Below are positions 52,206 through 61,653 of a DNA stretch of 64,000 bases, piece by piece; position 1 is the stretch's first letter, and each line of letters opens with the position of its first letter. Source of the stretch: Glandiceps talaboti. Its lineage: Eukaryota > Hemichordata > Enteropneusta > Spengelidae. Where the stretch lies: NCBI RefSeq assembly GCF_964340395.1, contig NC_135553.1, forward strand, positions 6,488,501 to 6,552,500. Reading direction: 5' to 3'. A program made the position numbers and the translations under genes. Under the pieces are notes generated by a model. That model made no database searches. It was given only the letters and a program-made list of their open reading frames with translations, and was not told the DNA's origin.

Positions 52206-53436
52206 ATCTGCTGATTTTATGTGTGGCAAAGAGTTTCTCTTATCCAAAGAAAATTGTTGTTCCTTGCACAACTTTAGATAAATCTCAGGTTCCTATTATC
52301 ATCTGTAACAGATGAAGTTTGCCATTGCTATAATGTACAGAAGGAATCTAAGTACTGCAAGTTACCAGCTTCTAAAAACCAGCAAAACCTGCAGAATAAA
52401 TAGAGAATAAATAATTATTTCCTTTTGAAATTACGCTTTCTACTTAGTGAGCAAATCAGGAATAAGAATGGCATACATTCAAACTGAATAATATTGATGC
52501 GCACAATGTCATTAAACTTGTCATCTTCATAACAATATCAACAAACAATATCTCCTCTGAGTATGTGATTTGATGCCATAGCTATTCCTGATTCAGGCCA
52601 TACCACGTTCATGGACTGGTGACCTTGGGGAAATATCAAATGCCTCATCATCAGTTTTGAGAACACTGGCAGTTACTTACTATGACCAATATGAACAAGT
52701 AAGCAATGGGTGTATGGTTATATAAAAGACTTATTCGTGGTTGTAAGCAACAACTATATGAATACTTGTGACCAAATGAACAGATTTTATAGAAATGATA
52801 ACAAAGACATCCTAATGACATTTGTGGAAGACATTTTCGATATTTACGTCTTTACATTGTGAATTTATAATTTGGCTGGATACTCTCTGTGTATACAACT
52901 ACTACCTCCATGCATCGACAGAAACTACATTTTAAGTTCAGATAGGTTGTTGTTTTCTTTGTAAAATTGGACGAGTACTATTAAATCAAAGCCACCAATA
53001 TAAATACCCGTCCATATCCATACCTATCACGTTCAAGTACATGATATGACGGTATATCTGCCACAGAGCCGTCGCGTCGTGGGAATATACGATTGATACG
53101 ATCACGACTGCTTCGCCTCCAACACCTAACTTTTAACTGGGTAAAATACTACGTGTATTTTCAATATAAGGGTAAAGTACGGTGAATAAAAACAGCAATT
53201 CAGCATTTATCTTTCTTTTACGTAAGCATTATTGAGCAGTGCGAAGGTCAAGCGTACGCGTGATTCGAAGAAGGTTTCAATAAAGCTAAATCGAACAATT
53301 TAACAGTCTCAACTTAATAATAATCAGTATCGACGTCTGATATGCTTTAAAATATGTCAAATTATGCATTCACTACTCACATTATTCCACTCGAAGTAGA
53401 TTCCGAGTTGATGGATGGACAATGCACATTACTTAC

Positions 53437-53571
53437 CGCGTGAGGGCGTGAGGGTCAAAGGGGGTCGCTGATCACATGATTAAAGCTGGGATTGCCCCTT
53501 TCAGGATTCCCTTTCGAACAGAACAGATTGAAAACACGGAAATAACTAAAACTGAAGTGGTTCTCGTAAAA
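53437..53571. promoter_or_regulatory. Bidirectional promoter of ERCC6 (minus) and GGH (plus)
   Basis: ERCC6 needs a 5' leader because its first coding exon opens after an acceptor (TTACAG) and in-frame stops. A consensus donor (CACGCG then GTAAGT, minus strand) at 53437/53436 fits the end of that leader; a weaker alternative is at 53024. The GGH ATG is at 53572, so both transcripts would start within this interval. It contains GGGTCAAAGGGGGTC, a direct-repeat GGTCA-like pattern. Confidence 0.5.
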
Positions 53572-56500
53572 ATGAAAGGAAAAATTGTTATCTTACTCGT
53601 TATTCTTGGAGTATCTTTTCTTCAAGTAATTGCAAATGATAGACCAATTATAGGTACGTATAAACTTGGTAACTTCAAACAAGTTTAAGTACAACTTTTC
53701 ATTTTTACAGTTTTGACTTTCGTAGTATTTGTACAGATCGATAGAGTTCAACCATGGACGTAAAAGGGAGGTGTCCTTCCAATTCTCCATAATGGTATGG
53801 TTAAATATACTAGTATTAGCCATAAAATCACACCAAAAATAATGACTAGATCGAAAAATATTACTGATATATTGTCGAAAAGAAGGAAAAATAATTAAAT
53901 TACAAATATGAATATATGAGGTAATCATTGACAGCCATCGATAATTTAGTTTTGTATTTGATCTCCATATTTCATTGCTCTATACCCAGTGTTTGTTCTT
54001 TAATACTGGACACTAGCTTTGGATTTATATACTAAAAGGTATACACCCGGGGGTCTACACCACTCTCTGTAGTAGAACTCATAGCCTGTAAATCCAAAGC
54101 TATTAAAACACAGTGCTTGCTATACTTCCTGATGTCATTTTGATTTTGAATTTTTGAATTTTAAAATTTTATCTAAATAGTTGTTTGCTTATTTGAAATT
54201 ACCCACATAGTACATACTTCAAGTTCACTTTTGACTACCTGTTTGTAATCTCAATTATTTTATCATTAACTTAGGAATTATGACCCAAAGAACAGATGAA
54301 GAGAAAGCAAGCCATGGTAAAACCTACATTGCAGGGTCATATGTTCAGTTCCTAGAGTCAGCTGGGGCAAGAGTTGTACCGATTTTTGTTAATCAAACCG
54401 ACCAGTACTATCAACATTTATTCAACTCAATCAATGGGTAAGAATAACTTACATTGTGCCTCACTTTTTTTTTGAGAACATCTGATAATTAGAGGATCAA
54501 GTTGTCTTAGATTTTAAGAAAGGATAATGGGTGTATAGGTTTGTCAATTATGGTTTATGAGTTCAGTTCAGTTCCACTGCAGTATTATTGTAATATTAGA
54601 GATGTCCTTCTTCAAGTTTGATTAAAGTAATGTATGTTTCAATTTCTGGTTTTAAACATTGTTTTTCTACTCCATTCATGTTACAGGGTTTTATTTCCTG
54701 GTGGCGATGTCAACCTAGAAACATCTGGATATGCTAGAGCTGGAAAGATTCTGTATAATCTGGCAGTACAGGTTAATTAATATCATTAATGTCACACACT
54801 ATGTTTTACATGACAATTTGCATATTCAGACTGTCATGCATGGTAATTTGCATATGTATGACTCATTTGCATATGCATGCATGTGTATGATATATTCTAC
54901 ATATGTACACCATGATTCTATATCGAAATCAAAACTCCTCTAAAAAGGAAATCCATACATTCCCTGTATTATGTTAAAAGGAAACACATTAAAAGCCAAT
55001 GCCAGATAAGAGTATGAAAAAAAATATCCTGCTGAGCTTTAACAAAAGTTGCTCAGAACAAAAGAATGATCCTCTCATAAGATAGCAGTAATTCAAGACT
55101 GTGGATGTATATTTTGGTGTTTATCCATATTTTCTGAACAGAAAATGTTTGTAACTTAACGGTGATAGTTTTGATTTATTTTTCATCACAGGCTAACGAT
55201 GCAGGGGATGTATTTCCATTATGGGGCACATGTCTCGGATTTCAGTTCTTCACTGTACTAACAAGTGGTAAAGACTTACTTACAGATACTGATGCTGAAC
55301 ATGTTGCCTATCCACTTGATTTTGTCAAAGGTAGGATTTCTCTTTAACTAATTGTTACCTAAGAATACTAGCTATTTTTAGTGAATATATAGTTGTTGTC
55401 TGATCGAATATCTTATTCCAGTTACAACTAGTACAGTTTTAACATAGGGTGACAAATTCAAAACCAAGCTTTCACTTTCAAACTTGCCACTACACCACCT
55501 ACATATAATATTGACCACTAATTAACAGATACAATGACATTGTATAAGTAATTAACCAATTATTAGTGAATACATCTTTTGGTTATTTGGTGAAAAAAAG
55601 TCTCAGTTGCAGCAATTGCAGGTTTTAGTTCATCAACAAACATTGAATAATATACCTAAGACTTGCTTTCAAAATCTACATGTACACATAAGAATATAGA
55701 CCACGGGACTGAATACAATATACGCAAGTTTGTGAGCAAGATAGGGAGTCAAGGATAGGGTTCAAGACAATATGATTAGACCCCTTAACATACCAGTAAA
55801 CCTAATGTGTATTATTAGCCATGAGTGGCCTGTATTCAATATTTGTCACAAATTTGATATTAAAGGAAGCAAGTCGAAAACATTCTTCTGATATAAAGCT
55901 ATGTGGTTCAGTAAAGTATTCACAATTTTCAAATCAAGGGAAAATCAGTTACTAATAAAAATTGCAGAGTACAGAAAACATTGTTTCTGTTATAGATATG
56001 AAAATAATACAGATTTGATCATTATCATTTCATTGTATTCAAAACAACAAATTGTCATTGTATTCAAAAGAGCAAATTGTTCAAAGAGAAAGACCAAGAA
56101 GTTGAATCAGTATATAAAGTCATTTATACCAACAAATTTCCAGAACATTGTGTTGTCTGTTATTGTATTTATAACTGTGCTTCTTTGAATCTTCCAAAGG
56201 TTACGATTCCAGTCGGATTTTTAAGAAAAGTGCAACATCTGAAGAAATTGTTGACATTTTAGCAAAAGAGAATGTCACATTTAATGCCCATCACTTTGGA
56301 ATTACACCACAGGTAAGTTATAGGTAGATGATTTTATAAAAGTAATCTGATTTTTTGGCGCACTGACAAAATCTTGTAGCAGTATGATGAGGGCAGACAA
56401 GGGTTTTTTATACCTCATAATCAGATTTTTTATTTTTTTTGTAAATTGTAAACTTCAGATAAAGAGCATGAAAGCATAATTGTATGTCGGTTGTACACTA

Positions 56501-59500
56501 CTTCATGTTCTATATAATTCATTACAAAGTATATTTCATTTGTACAACCTTAGAAAGTCACCACGTTTTGTATATTGCATTTGTACAACCAAAGAAAGTC
56601 ACCACGTTTTGTATATTGCATTTGTACAACCAAAGAAAGTCACCACGTTTTGTATATTGCATTTGTACAACCTTAGAAAGTCACCACGTTTTGTATATTT
56701 CATTTGTACAACCTTAGAAAGTCACCACGTTTTGTATATTTCATTTGTACAACCTTAGGAAGTCACCACGTTTTGTATATTGCATTTGTACAACCAAAGA
56801 AAGTCACCACGTTTTGTATATTTCATTTGTACAACCATAGAAAGTCACCACATTTTGTATATTTCATTTGTACAACCATAGAACGTCACCATGTTTTGTA
56901 TATTTCATTTGTACAACCATAGAAAGTCACCATGTTTTGTATATTGCATTTGTACAACCAAAGAAAGTCACCACGTTTTGTATATTTCATTTGTACAACC
57001 ATAGAAAGTCACCACATTTTGTATATTTCATTTGTACAACCATAGAAAGTCACCACGTTTTGTATATTTCATTTGTACAACCATAGAAAGTCACCACGTT
57101 TTGTATATTTCATTTGTACAACCTTAGGAAGTCACCACGTTTTGTATATTTCATTTGTACAACCATAGAAAGTCACCACGTTTTGTATATTTCATTTGTA
57201 CAACCATAGAAAGTCACCATGTTTTGTATATTTCATTTGTACAACCATAGAAAGTCACCATGTTTTGTATATTTCATTTGTACAACCATAGAAAGTCACC
57301 ATGTTTTGTATATTTCATTTGTACAACCATAGAAAGTCACCATGTTTTGTATATTTCATTTGTACAACCATAGAAAGTCACCACGTTTTGTATATTTCAT
57401 TTGTACAACCTTAGGAAGTCACCACGTTTTGTATATTTCATTTGTACAACCATAGAAAGTCACCACGTTTTGTATATTTCATTTGTACAACCATAGAACG
57501 TCACCATGTTTTGTATATTTCATTTGTACAACCATAGAACGTCACCATGTTTTGTATATTTCATTTGTACAACCATAGAAAGTCACCACGTTTTGTATAT
57601 TTCATTTGTACAACCATAGAAAGTCACCATGTTTTGTATATTGCATTTGTACAACCATAGAACGTCACCATGTTTTGTATATTTCATTTGTACAACCATA
57701 GAAAGTCACCATGTTTTGTATATTTCATTTGTACAACCATAGAAAGTCACCATGTTTTGTATATTTCATTTGTACAACCATAGAACGTCACCATGTTTTG
57801 TATATTTCATTTGTACAACCATAGAACGTCACCATGTTTTGTATATTTCATTTGTACAACCATAGAAAGTCACCATGTTTTGTATATTTCATTTGTACAA
57901 CCATAGAAAGTCACCATGTTTTGTATATTTCATTTGTACAACCATAGAAAGTCACCACGTTTTGTATATTTCATTTGTACAACAATAGAAAGTTACCACG
58001 TTTTGTATATTGCATTTGTACAACCATAGAAAGTCACCACGTTTTGTATATTTCATTTGTACAACCATAGAAAGTCACCACGTTTTGTATATTTCATTTG
58101 TACAACCATAGAAAGTCACCACGTTTTGTATATTTCATTTGTACAACCATAGAAAGTCACCACGTTTTGTATATTTTATTTCAGACTTTCCAACAAAATG
58201 CTATCTTGAAAAAGTTTTATCAAATGTTATCAACCAACTATGATCAAAAGGGAAAAGAATTTGTTTCAATGATGGAAGGTAAGATATATACTGTATATAT
58301 ATGTATAACATATAGTATTACATTAGTTGGAATTTGTTGCAATGATGGAAGGTATTATACTGTATATATAGCAACAGACTAATTTATACATGTACAGACT
58401 TTGACCATAGACATTGGGGTCCCTCTCCAATGTCTGTGCTTTGAATGTGGTTATCATAGATAAAGCGCAATCAACCAAAATGAAATGCAAGCAATGAAAC
58501 AGAATGCCATGATGTGTCAGGGAAAGAGTGTTCACTTTAGGTGTAACTGCAGCTGCCCCAGCAAAGTCTCCAGAGGGCGTCCTTCAGTACAAGCTTTGGC
58601 TGAACGTTTCACCTTGTTTGTTCTTTTTGCTGGGGCAGCTGCAGTTACATTAGGTACTGTAAATCTGGAAATTTTTACCTTATTTTTGCTTATTAACTGG
58701 AACACAAAGATACAACAGTAAGTAGTGACCAAACTGCTTTCTTGTACATGAACACAATGTACCAGTCTGGTAATTAGTAAAAATTAGTCTTTGAGAACTA
58801 GCTCAAGACTCTAAAATCACTAAATTTTCTAGTAACGAAAATATGTAGGTTTATAGTATATACACAAGTATTTGATATTCTCTGTGGCAGTACTTTTGAT
58901 GGTCTGAATTTGGGGTGGATAATAACTTGCACAGTGACCATGATGTCAAAAAACAAAGAGTACTTCATCCAGACATGCTGACATTTAGTTACATTTTGAC
59001 TTCAACGATTCACCAAATTCTCAGAATATCTTCTTCTTTTTTTCTAGGTTACACGTATCCATTCTATGCAACTCAATGGCATCCAGAAATTAATCCATTT
59101 GAATTTTCACCACGACTTGGCCCTTATCCCGACCATTCACAGAATGCTGTGAAAGTAACACAGTACTTGGCAAACTTTTTTGTAAGCGAAGGTAAGTCAA
59201 ATTTTCACCATGACTTGGCCCTTATCCGGACCATTCACAGAATGCTGTTAAAGTAACACAATACTAACTAATTTCATTGTGAGTGAAGGTAAGATATAAG
59301 TGTTGTCAGCAAGTAACACGATGTGTATTGTATTTTATACACTTTCTAAATGTTAACAGCATACTCATTTTTTCCCTTAATACAGCCAGGAAGAGTTCCC
59401 ATTGTTTCCAAGACAAGACTGAGGAGGTTAATACTCTGATCTATAACTATCCACCGGTGTATAGCGATAACTTTACAGCTTATGAACAGTGTTACTTCTT

Positions 59501-59510
59501 TGATAAATAA
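53572..59510 (+). CDS. GGH: Gamma-glutamyl hydrolase, 8 exons
   Basis: Lysosomal or secreted peptidase that removes gamma-linked glutamates from folate polyglutamates (class I glutamine-amidotransferase-like fold). Exons: 53572-53653, 54275-54437, 54687-54771, 55192-55330, 56200-56312, 58185-58278, 59048-59191, 59386-59510. All junctions are GT-AG and phases agree, giving 314 aa (human 318). Residues 1-22 form a signal peptide ([13 protein letters not shown]). FPGGDV lies at 85-90, the nucleophile is Cys124 in WGTCLGF, and the catalytic His237 is in QWHPE. NQT, NVT and NFT are possible N-glycosylation sites. The start is the ATG before KGKIVI; an upstream in-frame ATG exists, but it would put a charged extension before the signal peptide. 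Intron 5 holds a 1.6-kb 41-bp array that ends at the exon 6 acceptor. Edges of exons 6 and 7 are copied, and exon 8 lies in a 2.4-kb tandem duplication. Confidence 0.96.
54816..54874 (+). promoter_or_regulatory. Cluster of three octamer motifs (ATTTGCAT) in GGH intron 3
   Basis: ATTTGCAT occurs at about 54817, 54846 and 54866, the last two in a CATATG-rich palindromic context. This is the POU-domain octamer. Function is inferred from the motif only. Confidence 0.35.
55416..55625. mobile_element. Element related to the unit at 1424-1560, GGH intron 4
   Basis: Ends are ATTCCAGTTACAACTAGTAC and CTCAGTTGCAGCAATTGCAG, similar to the family A termini. The inner text (TTGCCACTACACCACCTAC, TTGACCACTAATTAACA, AAGTAATTA) matches the reverse complement of 1424-1560. 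Dispersed non-coding repeat. Confidence 0.6.
56539..58180 (+). repeat. Minisatellite of 41-bp units, about 40 copies, GGH intron 5
   Basis: The unit is TTTGTACAACCATAGAAAGT then CACCACGTTTTGTATATTTCA. Variants are shared by neighbouring units (CCTTAG/CCAAAG at the left, ATGTTTTG in the middle), which indicates block amplification. The last unit runs straight into the exon 6 acceptor (TATATTTTATTTCAG), so it supplies the pyrimidine tract. Open frames through it are shadows of the repeat. Confidence 0.95.
58255..58372. repeat. Exon-edge duplication at GGH exon 6 donor, two units of about 66 bp
   Basis: The end of exon 6 (GAATTTGTTTCAATGATGGAAG then GTAAGATATATACTGTATAT, written in parts) recurs as GAATTTGTTGCAATGATGG/AAGGTATTATACTGTATATA at 58331-58368. 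The copy keeps a GT donor (GTATTA). Confidence 0.8.
58540..58653. mobile_element. Short inverted-repeat element in GGH intron 6
   Basis: TGTAACTGCAGCTGCCCCAG near 58541 pairs with CTGGGGCAGCTGCAGTTACA near 58632, with about 70 bp between. The terminal TGTAACTG resembles family A ends. Confidence 0.7.
59101..59295. repeat. Exon-edge duplication at GGH exon 7 donor, two units of 98 bp
   Basis: The last ~90 nt of exon 7 and its donor (AATTTTCACCACGACTTGG ... GAAG then GTAAGT at 59191) are repeated from 59200 to 59288 and end in GAAG then GTAAGA. The copy has CCGGACC for CCCGACC and CTAACTAATTTCATTG in place of TTGGCAAACTTTTTTG. Use of the outer donor would shift the frame. Confidence 0.88.
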
Positions 59511-60464
59511 GATGGACGTTTGATTTGGAAGAATGGAACCAGAAGGAAAGGGTAATACAGTTAGAATGGTTTTGTAGAAAAATGTACACACTGTTAAGTA
59601 CACATTATATTGCTATCTGATAGTGTCGTGGCAATGCAAAAAAATACATCATTTTAATATAAAAAAGGGTGTGGGAATATATCAACAATCAATATGCTAG
59701 ATAAGCAGAAGAATTTGGACTGATTTCAACCATCATGACATGGTCCTCATTTTTGACAACTTCGGAATAGCACTCCTAGTGGCACAACTATGAAATCTTT
59801 TGTCTTTTTTTTATAGAAAATATTCAATTTATGAATTAGAAGACTGAAAACTTTTTAAAAAATTACAAAACTATTATTAAAGAATCTAAATTTGTAAATC
59901 ATATGATAACCTCTTGCTAAGGAGAGTCAGTCTGGATTTACTTCTCAGAAAATACTATGCACACAGTTTGCATTGGCTATTTAGATGTTTTAACTGCATG
60001 ATGATGTATTTGATAAGTCTAAAAAAAATTATGTAATGTTCACTTTAGCATTTGTATGTTATTTCTATTTGAAGGCAGAAGATATACTAATTGTTTCTAA
60101 TGTTCAGGTACTTTTCAGCAAGTGAAACACTGAGAAACATTTCATGTGCGACTTAGTGCCAGTGGAAAAACTCACACTTTGACGGAGGAGAGGGGGGGGG
60201 TGTGAAGCAGTCCAGAGTTAACAAAGAGAATAAAGTTACATGACAAACTACATACATTTACACAAATAGTAATCCATATTTTACATTTACGCCTGAGAAA
60301 GCTCAGTTTATATGTGATGAAGAATATAACTTCATCTTTGATACATTTGACCATACATAAATGAATTACTTGCACATCGTTTTCTTTTAAATAAGTTTGT
60401 CTTCAAAGTGATCATCAAATTGTGGTTTTACAGTCTTTGTTATGAAGCTTTACAGTGGATGAAA

Positions 60465-60470
60465 AATAAA
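60465..60470 (+). terminator. GGH: Candidate GGH polyadenylation signal
   Basis: AATAAA about 955 bases after the stop codon. Another AATAAA is at 61056-61061 (GGAATAAAGTC). Both recur in the second unit. Confidence 0.35.
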
Positions 60471-61164
60471 AAAGTTTTTTAAATTTCACAAGTGAATATC
60501 GAAAATACCACTTTCCATCTAAGATATGCCATGTAAGGGCGCCCTCACACATCAGTCAACAGCAGGCCGATATAAAAGAGCGGAAAACCATGACATGACG
60601 TATCTTACAGTCAAGATATTAGTGAGATATTTGTGTTCTGTGTACATTGTTTTCTCTATTTTTAAATCTAGCTTTTTATTTTTATGGGTTTACCAAGGCA
60701 TTTCAATATTTGAAAAAATTCAAACTTCATAAATGAAAATTAGCATTTTCTTGCCATTTTAAAGTACATGTACAATAGCTAGCTGTTATGAGATTTAGTA
60801 TGTCAACTTTTAACTGTAAGGAAAAAAGGCAGCTAATATGGCTATGTTGGTGCCTATTGTCTACAAATTCTGACATGTTTTATTTCTCAGAACATAAAGT
60901 AGTTATGAAGAGAATCATATTTACAATTTTTTTTGCAGAAATAGTATATGTTTTAGCAGTACTTTGGTGATTTTGGCCACCTAGAGTTGAAATGTAAATA
61001 CATGATCTGTCAATTCTCTTCGGATTTATAGCCCAGATTGCTATGATATATATGGAATAAAGTCATATGTTTTTATAGGACAGTCTAGTATCTAGTGATT
61101 GAGATTTCTACATGTACATCTCCCCAGTCGAAAATTGTCCATCAAAGGAAACATACCACGTACT

Positions 61165-61290
61165 GTTTAAAGACCAAAGTTTCAATCCCAGGTTCTTACA
61201 GTGTTATTTTTTTTATCAGTGAGACAATAAGGATTACATTGGATCATTGTTTTGATCTGGACTAACTTTTTGCACAGCTCTTCCAGATAA
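61165..61290 (-). repeat. SINE-like dispersed repeat (family B), minus-strand copy
   Basis: On the minus strand: TTAGTCCAGATCAAAACAATG, TGTAATCCTTATTG, CACTGAT, GAACCTGGGATTGAAA. The same order of blocks occurs at 15955-16075 and, interrupted, at 40572-40840; a partial one is at 55035-55080. GGGATTGAAACCC is reminiscent of a tRNA B-box, but I see no clear A-box. Confidence 0.55.
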
Positions 61291-61653
61291 CTGTTTTTTT
61301 TACACCCAATAATCCAAACTTGGCCTATAAGACAGAGTTTGCAAAATGTCCTTGTCTCATAGTTTAATAAATAGCTTTAACACGTGTATGTATGTATGTA
61401 ATTGCAGCAATCCTACAAGAAGTTTTGCAAATGTACAAGGTACACGACCGCTCCTGAGGTTTTATTTGGCTGGTTGAAATCATGAGTAAAATATTTTAAC
61501 CCCCCCCCCCCCCTTCAGACAGTTTTGAAGCTCTCCCCCTCGCACCCTAATAATTTGTGCCCCCCCCCCCCATTTTCAAGCTCTCGCACCCTGAAACTTT
61601 TGTCCCCCCCCCATTTTCTCCTCGAGCCACATGCCGTACATTCTGCTCGTTGC

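Larger units (their letters stand above)
59259..61653 (+). repeat. 2,395-bp tandem duplication, unit 1 (contains GGH exon 8 and 3' flank)
   Basis: AATACTAACTAATTTCATTG occurs at 59260 and 61655, and sequence is collinear afterwards with offset 2,395. The left breakpoint lies inside the copied edge of exon 7. The unit contains GGH exon 8, candidate poly(A) signals and a dispersed repeat. Confidence 0.93.

Noticed and set aside
56539-58190. A common ~41.5-bp periodicity linking arrays of 41, 83, 83 and 166 bp
   Set aside because: Other arrays have periods of 28, 49, 76 and 98 bp, so the multiples are probably coincidence.
56480-58382. Repeat-rich open frames ([12 protein letters not shown] type) read as a repetitive protein
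   Set aside because: The 41-bp unit is not a multiple of three, so frames close after a few units; the sequence lies in a GGH intron.
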